A stretch of 64,000 nucleotides of DNA, taken from assembly GCF_018729255.1 (NCBI RefSeq), contig NZ_CP076060.1, positions 496,001 through 560,000 on the forward strand, written 5' to 3'. The stretch is from Cupriavidus sp. EM10 (GTDB taxonomy: Bacteria > Pseudomonadota > Gammaproteobacteria > Burkholderiales > Burkholderiaceae). Below, in pieces: positions 10,065 to 18,787 of the stretch. The position numbers were made by a program, and so were the translations under genes. The notes below the pieces were generated by a model. It was given only the letters and a program-made list of their open reading frames with translations, did not search any database and was not told the origin of the DNA. Position 1 is the first letter of the stretch, and every line of letters starts with the position of its first letter.

Positions 10065-11708
10065 ATGTCTTTTTCCGATCTCGGCTTGTCCGACAAGCTG
10101 GTGCGTGCCGTGGCCGAACAGGGCTACACCACGCCGACCCCGATTCAGGCGCAAGCCATTCCCGCAATTCTGAAAGGTGGCGACCTTCTCGCCGGTGCCC
10201 AGACCGGCACTGGCAAGACCGCCGGCTTCACGCTGCCGATGCTGCAGCTGCTGGCCGATTCGGCCGCCCGCAACCCGGCCCCGCGCGGCGGCCGTCCGCA
10301 GGTACGCGCCCTGGTGCTGACCCCCACACGCGAACTGGCCGCCCAGGTCGAGGAAAGCGTGCGCAACTACGGCAAGTACCTGAAGCTGCGCTCGATGGTG
10401 ATGTTCGGCGGCGTCGGCATCAATCCGCAGATCGAAGCGCTCAAGCGGGGCGTGGACATCGTGGTGGCCACACCCGGCCGGCTGCTCGATCACGTGTCGC
10501 AGCGCACCATCGACCTGTCGCACGTGGAACTGCTGGTGCTCGACGAAGCCGACCGCATGCTCGACATGGGTTTCATCCACGACATCCGAAAGATCCTGAA
10601 CGTGCTGCCGGCCAAGCGGCAGAACCTGCTGTTCTCGGCCACGTTCTCGGACGATATCCGCGGGCTGGCCGACCGCCTGCTGAACAACCCGGCCTCGATC
10701 GAGGTGGCCCGCCGCAACACCACGGCCGAAACCGTGGCGCAGCGCGTGTTCCCCGTCGACCGCGAACGCAAGCGCGAACTGCTGGCCCATCTGGTACGCC
10801 AGCACGACTGGCACCAGGTGCTGGTGTTCACGCGGACCAAGCATGGCGCGAACCGCCTGGCGGAACAGCTGACCAAGGACGGACTGTCCGCGCTGGCCAT
10901 CCACGGCAACAAGAGCCAGTCGGCCCGCACGCGCGCGCTGACCGAATTCAAGGCCGGCACGCTGCGCCTGCTGGTGGCCACCGACATCGCCGCACGCGGC
11001 ATCGATATCGATCAGCTGCCGCACGTGGTGAACTTCGACCTGCCCAACGTGCCCGAGGACTACGTGCACCGTATCGGCCGCACAGGTCGCGCGGGCGCCG
11101 AAGGCGAGGCGATCTCGCTGGTCTGCGTCGACGAGCACGGCCTGCTGCGCGATATCGAGCGGCTGATCAAGCGCCAGATCGAACAGGTGACGCTGCCCGG
11201 GTTTGAAGTGGACCCGAGCATCGCGGCCGAGCCGATCCAGAAGGGCCGCCAGCAACGTGGCGGCCCGCAGCAGGGCCGTGGCGGCCAGCCGCGCGGCAAT
11301 GGCGGCAATGGCGGCAACGGCGGCAACGGCGGTGGCAATGCCAACGGCGGCGAACGCCGTGCGCCGCGCGCTCCGCAAGGCCAGCGCCAGGAATCGGCGG
11401 GCCAGCCGAGCCAGCCGCGCCAGCCGCGTCCCGCGCAGGGCGCGCAGCCTGCGCGTGGCGATGGCCGCCAAGGCAACGGCGGCGGCAAGGGCAACGGCAA
11501 CGGCGCAGGCAATGGAGCAGGTACTGGCGCCGCCAAGCCGGCAGGCCAGCGTCCGCAGCAGGCACGTGCCCAGCAGCCGCGCCAGCAGCAGGCTCGCCCG
11601 CAGCAGCCGCGTCCCGCACAGGATGCCGCCGCTGCAGCGCCGGCCCGCAATCGCCGCCCGGCACCGCAGGCCGCACTGCTCGGTGGCAGCCGCAAGCCGG
11701 CTCCCTGA
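10065..11708 (+). CDS. rhlE: ATP-dependent RNA helicase RhlE
   Basis: RhlE is a DEAD-box helicase acting in ribosome assembly and RNA turnover. In the 547 residues the motifs come in order: Q motif PTPIQ, motif I AQTGTGKT (45-52), Ia PTRELA (87-92), TPGRLLD, DEAD (160-163), SAT (about 191), then ARGIDI and [10 protein letters not shown] in the second RecA lobe. From about residue 390 a basic, low-complexity tail rich in Gly, Asn, Gln, Arg and Pro follows, with repeated GGN and QPRP units, a common RNA-binding tail. The start [13 protein letters not shown] is standard; a much longer open frame upstream is an artefact of the GC content. Confidence 0.95.
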   Translation: MSFSDLGLSDKLVRAVAEQGYTTPTPIQAQAIPAILKGGDLLAGAQTGTGKTAGFTLPMLQLLADSAARNPAPRGGRPQVRALVLTPTRELAAQVEESVRNYGKYLKLRSMVMFGGVGINPQIEALKRGVDIVVATPGRLLDHVSQRTIDLSHVELLVLDEADRMLDMGFIHDIRKILNVLPAKRQNLLFSATFSDDIRGLADRLLNNPASIEVARRNTTAETVAQRVFPVDRERKRELLAHLVRQHDWHQVLVFTRTKHGANRLAEQLTKDGLSALAIHGNKSQSARTRALTEFKAGTLRLLVATDIAARGIDIDQLPHVVNFDLPNVPEDYVHRIGRTGRAGAEGEAISLVCVDEHGLLRDIERLIKRQIEQVTLPGFEVDPSIAAEPIQKGRQQRGGPQQGRGGQPRGNGGNGGNGGNGGGNANGGERRAPRAPQGQRQESAGQPSQPRQPRPAQGAQPARGDGRQGNGGGKGNGNGAGNGAGTGAAKPAGQRPQQARAQQPRQQQARPQQPRPAQDAAAAAPARNRRPAPQAALLGGSRKPAP

Positions 11709-11722
11709 CCGGACCGCGCCTC

Positions 11723-12770
11723 ATGACCCACCCGGATAGTTCGCCGTCAGACGACGACGTCCCCTACGCGGGACTGACGCCCGAGTGCATCCTCGATGCG
11801 CTGGAGGGGCGGGTTTCTATCCGGATGGCCGTCTGCTGGCCCTGAACAGCTACGAGAACCGCGTCTGGCAGGTGGGCATCGAGGATGCCTCTCCCGTGAT
11901 CGTCAAGTTCTATCGGCCGGGCCGGTGGAGCGACGCGGCGATCCTCGAGGAACATGCGTTCGTCCAGCAACTGGCCGACGCCGAGATCCCGGCCGTGCCG
12001 GCGCTGCCGCTGCGCATGGAGGAAGCTCCGGCCAGCACGCTGCTTTCGCACGCGGGCTTCCGCTTTGCCGTGTTCCCGCGCTGCGGCGGCCGCGAGCCGG
12101 CGCTGGACCAGGCCACCATCCGCACGTGGCTGGGCCGTTTCATCGGCCGCATCCACGCCTGCGGGGCTGCCGCGCCGTACCGGGCACGGCCGGCGCTCGA
12201 CATCGAGACCTTCGGTGTCGCGTCGCGCGACTATCTCATTGCCCACGACTGCATTCCGGCCGATCTGCTGGCCCCTGGCGCGCCGCCGTGGATCTGGCGC
12301 TCGATGCCGTGCGCCGCTGCTACGAGCGGGCGGGCGATGTGCGCCTGCTGCGCCTGCATGGGGACTGCCATCGCGGCAATGTGTTGTGGATCGATGAAGC
12401 CGACGCGCGCGGACGTGGCGCGCCGGGCCCGCATTTCGTCGACTTCGACGACAGCCGGATGGGACCGGCCGTGCAGGATCTCTGGATGCTGCTGGAAGGT
12501 GATCGTGCGGCGATGCAGGACCAGCTGGCCGACATCGTGGCCGGCTACGAGGACTTTGCCGAATTCGATACGCGCGAGTTATGGCTGGTGGAAGCGCTGC
12601 GTACGCTGCGGCTGCTGCACTACAGCGCCTGGCTGGCCAGCCGCTGGCGCGATCCCGCGTTCCCGGCCGCGTTCCCGTGGTTCGGCACGGCGCGCTACTG
12701 GCAGGATCGCATCCTGGAGCTGCGCGAACAGATCGCGCTGATGGACGAACCGCCGCTCTGGACGGCTTGA
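11723..12770 (+). CDS. srkA: SrkA/YihE-type stress-response kinase, frame broken twice
   Basis: YihE/SrkA is a cytosolic Ser/Thr protein kinase of the choline-kinase fold linked to the envelope-stress response. Three consecutive frames make one protein: MTHPDSSPSDDD from 11723, then FYPDGRLLALNSYENRVWQ and VIVKFYRPGRW (ATP-binding Lys), then LRLHGDCHRGNVLW with the catalytic Asp and HFVDFDDSRMGP (metal Asp). The first break is at the G run 11806-11809 and the second at the C run 12272-12275; adding one base to each gives a continuous 349 residues ending at 12770. Both breaks are in homopolymers, so I take them as errors. It follows rhlE by 14 bases and is probably co-transcribed. Confidence 0.88.
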
Positions 12771-12803
12771 TTCATCCACCTTCGCCAGGCCGGGCCCGAT
12801 ACG

Positions 12804-13262
12804 TCAGCCCTGCGGCCTGGACCTTTCCTCAGCCTTCACCATCACCACCGGACAGTCGGCCTGTGCCAGCACGCGGCCGGCCACCGAACCCAGCACCGCG
12901 TCGAAAAACGATCCGCGCCCGTGCGTCCCCATGACGATGGCGGCGGCATTCACCGATTTCGCATAGGCCAGGATCTTCTCGGGCGGATAGCCATGCAGCG
13001 CATGGCGCTCGACGGGGATTTGCGCACCTTCCAGGATGGCGCAGACCGAAGTCATGGCCTTGTCGCTGGCCTCGTTGTGCCACGCGTCGATGGTTTCCTT
13101 GCTGACGAACGCGCGCACCTGGCCCGTGACGTCGGGCGATACGTGTACCACGTGTACCGTGAATCCGGCCTGCAGCAGCTTGCCATCGGCCAGAAAGCGC
13201 GCGGCGGCGTCGCTGAAGGCGGAACCGTCGGTGGCGAGCACGATATTGGACATCGGGGGCAT
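12804..13262 (-). CDS. Universal stress protein, UspA family
   Basis: A single-domain UspA protein of 152 residues. It begins with NIVLATDGSAFSDAAARFL and ends with the ATP-binding signature GTHGRGSFFDAVLGSVAGRVL, so it is of the nucleotide-binding class. An AAGGAG sequence lies nine bases before the ATG at 13262 (MPPMSN), which decides the start over the longer open frame and over the inner Met. It is divergent from the NarL-type regulator at 13584. Role: general stress survival; no specific ligand can be inferred. Confidence 0.92.
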   Translation of the reverse strand: MPPMSNIVLATDGSAFSDAAARFLADGKLLQAGFTVHVVHVSPDVTGQVRAFVSKETIDAWHNEASDKAMTSVCAILEGAQIPVERHALHGYPPEKILAYAKSVNAAAIVMGTHGRGSFFDAVLGSVAGRVLAQADCPVVMVKAEERSRPQG

Positions 13263-13583
13263 GGCGCTATCTCCTTGGTTGGAAAACTGCGAGCGCGACG
13301 GGCGCGACGTGGTCATCATGTCATGCGGAGAATCCTCACACCGTAACGTAGATCAAATCGACGGTGAATATTTAAGGATTTCACGATTGTCATCTGCGTG
13401 TCGAAATGGTTGATCGTCGCGGCGCGGCACGCATTTGTACGAAGCATCGGACGCAACCGCGCAACGTCTGAAATTTCCGTACGAAAACCCGGAAATTTCA
13501 ACGCGCATTTTCAGCCCGTTCCGCCGCTGGCAAGGCGTCGGACAGCCTAAGCTGCCCGCTGTTCGTGTTCACGGAGACCTGGC

Positions 13584-14270
13584 ATGCCAAACGCAATCGT
13601 TATCGATCCGCATAGCACCGTCCGCAAGACGGTGTGCAATATCCTGGAGAATGCCTCCGGCTTCGACGAAGTCCGCGCGGCGCCCGGCGGGGCCGGAGGG
13701 CTGCTCGCGTTGCGGGACCGCCCGGCCGATCTGGTCGTCATGGATCTGCAACTGGACGACCTGCCCGGCGACGCCGTGCTGGAGGAAGTGGTGTCGACCT
13801 GGCCGGTCACGTGCGTGCTGGTGCTGTCGGCGCAGCGTCGGGCGGCGGAGCGCGCATTGCTGGGCGGCGCCCACGGCTACATCGACAAGGGCGCAGGGCT
13901 GGACGGCCTGGCCGATGCCGTGCGCGCGCTGATGAATGGCTACGCCGCGTTTCCGCTGAACGCACTGCCGACGTTCCGCCGCGCCGCCGCCAATCCCGCC
14001 GATCCGAAGACCCTGCTGAGCCGCCGGGAACTGACCGTGCTGCGGCTGCTGGCGGTCGGGCATTCCAACAAGGCGATTTCGGATGTGCTGGAGATCAGCA
14101 ACAAGACGGTCAGCTCGCACAAGGCCAGCATCATGGACAAGCTGGGTCTTGGCTCGCTGATCGACCTGGCGGAGTTCGCGCGCGTGCACCGGCTGCTGCC
14201 GGTGGAAGGGGAGCCGGTTCCCCGCGTGGCGAAGCCGCGTATCAGGCGAAACGACGCCGCCGCTTTCTAG
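13584..14270 (+). CDS. NarL/FixJ-type response regulator
   Basis: The protein is 228 residues: a receiver domain with acceptor Asp54 (LVVMDLQLDD) and a conserved late Lys (YIDKGAG), then a LuxR-type helix-turn-helix (LLSRRELTVLRLLAVGHSNKAISDV, NKTVSSHKASIMDKLG). It is a cytosolic transcription factor switched by phosphorylation. No histidine kinase is next to it. The GGAGA at 13569-13573, ten bases before the ATG, is a reasonable ribosome binding site. It lies opposite the universal stress protein gene, with about 320 bases between them that must hold both promoters. Target genes are unknown. Confidence 0.9.
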   Translation: MPNAIVIDPHSTVRKTVCNILENASGFDEVRAAPGGAGGLLALRDRPADLVVMDLQLDDLPGDAVLEEVVSTWPVTCVLVLSAQRRAAERALLGGAHGYIDKGAGLDGLADAVRALMNGYAAFPLNALPTFRRAAANPADPKTLLSRRELTVLRLLAVGHSNKAISDVLEISNKTVSSHKASIMDKLGLGSLIDLAEFARVHRLLPVEGEPVPRVAKPRIRRNDAAAF

Positions 14271-14326
14271 GCTGCGCGGCCGCTGGTGCACTGACGCCGG
14301 CCTTATCCGGCATAATCCCAGCCAAA

Positions 14327-14346
14327 CCGCGCCGCATCTGGCGCGG
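14327..14346 (+). other. Hairpin in leader of PLP decarboxylase gene
   Basis: CCGCGCC (14327-14333) and GGCGCGG (14340-14346) form a perfect 7-bp stem with a 6-base loop, 24 bases before the ATG at 14371. A CATAAT sequence at 14311-14316 could be a -10 element just upstream. There is no T run, so it is not an obvious terminator for the regulator gene. Confidence 0.35.
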
Positions 14347-14370
14347 CACGGTATTGACTGGGCTTTGCAA

Positions 14371-16014
14371 ATGAACGCGCCAAAGACGGAGACGTCAGAC
14401 AACTCGCACGACCACCCACTGGACGACGATTGTCCGCTGCACTGGTTCGACGCGGACCGTGGCGCGTTCGAAGACCTGGAACGGCGTATCGCCGATCATC
14501 CCGCCGACTTCTTTGCCAGCGCGGATTTCGATCCGGTGGGCGCCTGCGCCACGCGCGAGGCGCAGTTCACCTCGGTAGACCTGCCAGAGGACCCGACCGC
14601 GCCGCAGGCGCATGCCGACCATCTGCTGCACGACGTGTTCCGCCACGTGATGCCCGTGGCGTCGCCGACCTTCGTCGGCCATATGACGTCGTCGCTGCCA
14701 TCGTTCATGCCGTCGCTGGCCAAGATCGTGGCGGCGCTGAACCAGAACGTGGTCAAGCTCGAAACGTCGGGCGCGCTGACGGGGCTGGAGCGCCAGGTCA
14801 TCGGCATGCTGCACAAGCTGGTCTTTGCGCGCGATGCGGGCTTTTATCGGCAGTGGCTGCACAACCCCGAGCACTCGCTTGGCGCTTTCTGCGCGGGCGG
14901 CACCACGGCAAACCTGGCGGCGCTCTGGGCCAGCCGCAACAACGTGCTGCGCGCGCGCGACGGGTTTCCGGGCATCCACAGCGCGGGCCTGATGGCGGCG
15001 CTGCGCCACTACGGGTATGACGGGCTGGCAATCGTGGTGTCCGAGCGGGGCCACTACTCGCTGCGAAAGGCCGCCGACGTGCTGGGCATCGGCCGCGACA
15101 ACCTCGTGCCGGTGGCTGTCGACAGCGATGGCCGCATGCGGATCGACAAGCTGCGCGAAACGCTCGACGCCCTGAAGGCGCGCAACATCCGGCCGATGGC
15201 CATCGTCGGCATTGCGGGCTCCACCGAGACCGGCGCGGTCGACCCACTGGACGCGATGGCCGATGTGGCGCAGGAAGCCGGATGCCATTTCCATGTCGAT
15301 GCGGCCTGGGGCGGTGCCACCTTGCTGTCCGAGCGCGAGCGCGGCCGCTTTGCCGGCATCGAGCGCGCCGATTCCGTGGTGATCGACGCCCACAAGCAGT
15401 TCTATGTGCCGATGGGTGCCGGCATGGTGCTGTTCCGCGATCCGTCGTGGACGCAGGAGATCGTCCAGCATGCCAACTACATCGTGCGCAAGGGCTCGGT
15501 GGACCTGGGCCGCCACACGCTCGAAGGCTCGCGCGGCGCGGCGGCCGTGATGCTCTACGCCAACCTGCACCTGCTGGGACGCAAGGGACTGGCCAGGCTG
15601 ATCGACACGGGCATCGACAACGCCAAGTACTTTGCCGCGCTGATCGAGCAGCAGCCCGACTTCGAACTCGATAGCCGCCCGCAGCTGTGCATCCTGACCT
15701 ACCGCTACGTGCCCGAAGCCGTGCGCGCGGCGCTGGTATCGACATCGACCCCGGCGGCGCAGCGCGAGCAGATCCAGCAGGCGCTGGACGCGCTGACCAT
15801 CAGCATCCAGGAAATGCAGCGCGACGCCGGCCGGTCGTTCGTGTCGCGCACGCAGCTGACGTCGTCGCATTGGGGTGGCAGGGCGATTGCCGTGTTCCGC
15901 GTGGTGCTGGCGAATCCGGACACGACCCACGACATCCTGCAGGGCGTGCTGGCCGAGCAGCGCATGCTGGCGGCGCAGAGCCCGAAACTGGCGGAATTGA
16001 TGGCGCTGGTTTGA
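14371..16014 (+). CDS. PLP-dependent decarboxylase, PanP-like (putative aspartate 1-decarboxylase)
   Basis: This is a group II PLP decarboxylase of 547 residues. The cofactor lysine is in DAHKQFYVPMGAG (Lys342), and FHVDAAWGG carries the Asp that contacts the pyridine ring. The stretch IVRKGSVDLGRHTLEGSRG and the C-terminal half resemble the group annotated as pyridoxal-dependent aspartate 1-decarboxylase (PanP), which makes beta-alanine for pantothenate; a glutamate or aromatic substrate is not excluded from sequence alone. The ATG at 14371 is preferred to a TTG six bases earlier. It stands alone, followed by a strong bidirectional terminator. Confidence 0.78.
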   Translation: MNAPKTETSDNSHDHPLDDDCPLHWFDADRGAFEDLERRIADHPADFFASADFDPVGACATREAQFTSVDLPEDPTAPQAHADHLLHDVFRHVMPVASPTFVGHMTSSLPSFMPSLAKIVAALNQNVVKLETSGALTGLERQVIGMLHKLVFARDAGFYRQWLHNPEHSLGAFCAGGTTANLAALWASRNNVLRARDGFPGIHSAGLMAALRHYGYDGLAIVVSERGHYSLRKAADVLGIGRDNLVPVAVDSDGRMRIDKLRETLDALKARNIRPMAIVGIAGSTETGAVDPLDAMADVAQEAGCHFHVDAAWGGATLLSERERGRFAGIERADSVVIDAHKQFYVPMGAGMVLFRDPSWTQEIVQHANYIVRKGSVDLGRHTLEGSRGAAAVMLYANLHLLGRKGLARLIDTGIDNAKYFAALIEQQPDFELDSRPQLCILTYRYVPEAVRAALVSTSTPAAQREQIQQALDALTISIQEMQRDAGRSFVSRTQLTSSHWGGRAIAVFRVVLANPDTTHDILQGVLAEQRMLAAQSPKLAELMALV

Positions 16015-16089
16015 GAGCGAGGGGGCGCCAGCCAACGGCGCCCCAAAGCTCAAGCCCAAAGCCCCCAAAGCGGAAGCCCAAAGCAAAAA

Positions 16090-16120
16090 GCCGCAATCCC
16101 GTGAAGGATTGCGGCTTTTC
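16090..16120. terminator. Bidirectional rho-independent terminator
   Basis: GCCGCAATCC and GGATTGCGGC form a perfect 10-bp stem around a short loop (CGTGAA), followed on the plus strand by TTTT and on the minus strand by CTTTTTG. It separates the decarboxylase gene from the convergent tRNA gene. Confidence 0.85.
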
Positions 16121-16127
16121 AAATAGA

Positions 16128-16204
<77 letters not shown>

Positions 16205-16284
16205 AACGAAGATCGAAATTATACCTTCGGTTTCTGGCCTGTCAACACCTTTGTGACAACTTTCTGCAATCTTTCGCGCCTGCC

Positions 16285-16312
16285 CAAAAAATGGCAGACC
16301 CGAAGGTCTGCC
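16285..16312 (-). terminator. Rho-independent terminator of the MHS transporter gene
   Basis: GGCAGACC (16293-16300) pairs with GGTCTGCC (16305-16312) around CGAA; on the minus strand it is followed by six T (16286-16291). It lies about 90 bases after the transporter stop. A second perfect 8-bp inverted repeat without a T run (GGCTGGCC/GGCCAGCC, 16323-16342) lies between them. Confidence 0.8.
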
Positions 16313-16403
16313 TGGAAGGAGCGGCTGGCCGGTAGGCCAGCCATCCTGAGCGAGGGTTACCGGTCGTATCCCTCCGGCGAATGCCTGGACTGCCTTGCTG
16401 GTT

Positions 16404-18095
16404 TCAGTCGTTGGCGTAGATGTCCACGTCCTTGGTCTCGCGGATGAACAGCGCGCCCAGCACGAAGGTCATGGCCGCGATGATGATCGGGTACCAGAGG
16501 CCGTAGTAGATGTTGCCGTTCTGGGCCACCAGCGCGAACGAGATGGTCGGCAGCAGGCCGCCGAACCAGCCGTTGCCGATGTGGTACGGCAGCGACATCG
16601 ACGAGTAGCGGATGCGGGTCGGGAACATTTCCACCAGCATGGCCGCAATCGGGCCGTACACCATCGTCACGTAGATCACCAGGATGACCAGGATCACCAG
16701 CACCATGATCGTGTTCATCTGGGCCGGGTCCGCCTTGGTCGGGTAGCCGTGCGACGTCATTTCCGTGCTGACCGCCTTCTTGAAGTCGGCGATCTGCTTC
16801 TTGCTGGCGTCGTCGAATGCGCCCTTGCCCACGGTGGCGTCGAACGCCTTGATCTCCTTGTCGCCGATCTTCACCGAAGCCACGGTGCCGGCCGGTGCGT
16901 TCACCACTTCATAGCTGGCCGATGCCTGGGCCAGCGTACGCTTGACGATGTCGCACGAACTGCGGAAGTCGATCTCGCGGGCGATCGGGCTGCCCTGGAA
17001 CGAGCAGGTGGCCGGGTCGGCGGTGACCACGATCTGGGCCGACTGCTGGGCACGCTCCAGCGCCGGGTTGGCGTAGTGGGTCAGTGCCTTGAACAGCGGG
17101 AAGTAGGTCAGCACGGCCAGGGCGCAGCCCAGCATGATGATCCACTTGCGGCCGATCTTGTCCGACAGCGAGCCGAAGAAGATGAAGAACGGCGTGCCGA
17201 TCACCAGTGCGCCGGCGATCAGCAGGTTGGCCGTCTTGGCATCCACCTTCAGCACCTGCGTCAGGAAGAACAGCGAGTAGAACTGGCCCGTGTACCAGAC
17301 CACGGCCTGGCCGGCGGTCAGGCCCACCAGCGCCAGGATCACGATCTTCAGGTTGCGCCATTGGCCGAAGGCTTCGGTCAGCGGTGCCTTCGAAGTCTTG
17401 CCCTCGGCTTTCATCTTCTGGAAGGCCGGCGACTCGCTCATCGACAGGCGGATGTACACCGACATGGCCAGCAGCAGGATCGAGACCAGGAACGGGATGC
17501 GCCAGCCCCAGACCTCGAAGTTCGTGCCCGTGGCTTCACGCACCAGCAGGATCACGATCAGCGACAGAAACAGGCCCAGCGTGGCCGTGGTCTGGATCCA
17601 TGCCGTGTAGGCGCCGCGCTTGCCGTGCGGCGCGTGCTCGGCCACGTAGGTGGCAGCACCGCCGTACTCGCCGCCCAGTGCCAGGCCCTGCAGCATGCGC
17701 AGCAGGATCAGGATGATCGGGGCAGCCCAGCCGATGGTGGCGTATCCGGGCAGCAGGCCGACGATGAACGTCGAGAAGCCCATGATCAGGATGGTCACCA
17801 GGAAGGTGTACTTGCGGCCGATCATGTCGCCCAGGCGGCCGAACACCAGCGCGCCGAACGGGCGCACGATGAAGCCTGCCGCGAACGCCAGCAGCGCGAA
17901 GATGAATGCCGACGTCGGGTCCAGGCCGGCAAAGAACTGCTTGGCGATGACCGCCGCCAGCGAACCGTACAGGTAAAAGTCGTACCACTCGAACACCGTG
18001 CCCAGGGAAGAGGCCAGGATGACCTTTTTCTCTTCCTTCGTCATCGGCGCATTGTGGGCCGCAGGTACGGCCCCCACGTTTTGCGCGTTTGCCAT
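16404..18095 (-). CDS. MHS-family MFS transporter with large extra loop
   Basis: A metabolite:proton symporter of the MFS, with the MHS signatures ASSLGTVFEWYDFYLYGSLA at the start, RPFGALVFGRLGD (loop 2-3 motif), GLALGGEYGGAATYVAEHAP, and IGRKW in the second half. At 563 residues it is about 120 longer than the usual 430-450. The excess lies between membrane segments around residues 340-460 and contains two cysteines (364 and 381). The GGAGGAGACAACAC before the ATG is a strong ribosome binding site. It lies downstream of the DUF4212 gene in the same direction. The substrate, probably a carboxylate, cannot be assigned. Confidence 0.9.
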   Translation of the reverse strand: MANAQNVGAVPAAHNAPMTKEEKKVILASSLGTVFEWYDFYLYGSLAAVIAKQFFAGLDPTSAFIFALLAFAAGFIVRPFGALVFGRLGDMIGRKYTFLVTILIMGFSTFIVGLLPGYATIGWAAPIILILLRMLQGLALGGEYGGAATYVAEHAPHGKRGAYTAWIQTTATLGLFLSLIVILLVREATGTNFEVWGWRIPFLVSILLLAMSVYIRLSMSESPAFQKMKAEGKTSKAPLTEAFGQWRNLKIVILALVGLTAGQAVVWYTGQFYSLFFLTQVLKVDAKTANLLIAGALVIGTPFFIFFGSLSDKIGRKWIIMLGCALAVLTYFPLFKALTHYANPALERAQQSAQIVVTADPATCSFQGSPIAREIDFRSSCDIVKRTLAQASASYEVVNAPAGTVASVKIGDKEIKAFDATVGKGAFDDASKKQIADFKKAVSTEMTSHGYPTKADPAQMNTIMVLVILVILVIYVTMVYGPIAAMLVEMFPTRIRYSSMSLPYHIGNGWFGGLLPTISFALVAQNGNIYYGLWYPIIIAAMTFVLGALFIRETKDVDIYAND

Positions 18096-18220
18096 GTGTT
18101 GTCTCCTCCGTTTCCGTTCTTCCGTCGAAAATCTTCAAGGGGTCCTCGTCGTCGGGTTCGTGTACGTGTGCACGTACCGGCCCATTGCGGCAAGGTTGCA
18201 ACGATTGTGGGAGGCGAAAC

Positions 18221-18787
18221 TTACTGCGTTCTGACAGATTCAGGGCAAACGGCGCTGAATCGGTCGGGGTATACGCTAGGCGAACAGGGCACTTTCCAGG
18301 CGGCGGACGTGCTGCAGTGCGAGGCGTCCAGGTCGCTCGCCGCCTGCAGCCGCGCCGAAGGTGGTTCTTGCGCCGCAGCAATACAGGCTGACCAGGAGGA
18401 AACCCTAGATGGTGTCGCGATGGGGGCGGCGCTGGGGCTGTCAGGTTGGGCGGGCGGTGCCGGGTGGGCCTCGATACCGACGCCAGGGCCGGCCAGATCG
18501 CCAGCCAGTTCGTTCTCGCGGGCGTGCATCTCGTCGTCGGCGCGGTTCATGCGCCAGGCATACAGCGCGGCCATCAGCACATAAAGAATCAACGATCCCT
18601 GCGCGGCCATCCAGAACGAAAAGGGCCAGCCCATGAAGTCGAAGCGCAAGTCGCGCGCAAACCAGCTCACCCCGAACGTCACCGCAAACCAGGCGGCCAG
18701 CAGCGCCAGGATCCATCGCACGTTGTGGTGCCAGAAACGCCGTTCGAGCGGCGTCATGCGGTCGCGGGGCGGCGTTTTTCTTGTCAT
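18221..18787 (-). CDS. DUF4212 small membrane subunit, C-terminal part doubtful
   Basis: Residues 1-90 (RRFWHHNVRWILALLAAWFAV, GWPFSFWMAAQGSLILYVLMAALYAWRMNR) are a typical DUF4212 protein with two membrane spans, the small partner of a sodium:solute symporter. The family is normally 80-120 residues; here the frame reads on to 188 through a tail that looks non-native. One extra base at the C run near 18418-18422 would end the protein at about residue 128. No large symporter subunit follows; the next gene is an MFS carrier. The ATG overlaps the histidine kinase stop by 4 bases, so it belongs to the regulator operon. Confidence 0.75.
   Translation of the reverse strand: MTRKTPPRDRMTPLERRFWHHNVRWILALLAAWFAVTFGVSWFARDLRFDFMGWPFSFWMAAQGSLILYVLMAALYAWRMNRADDEMHARENELAGDLAGPGVGIEAHPAPPAQPDSPSAAPIATPSRVSSWSACIAAAQEPPSARLQAASDLDASHCSTSAAWKVPCSPSVYPDRFSAVCPESVRTQ

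Noticed and set aside
11280..11640. Repetitive DNA in the 3' part of rhlE as a separate repeat element
   Set aside because: The repeats follow the codon frame (GGN and QPRP units) and are simply the low-complexity tail of the protein.
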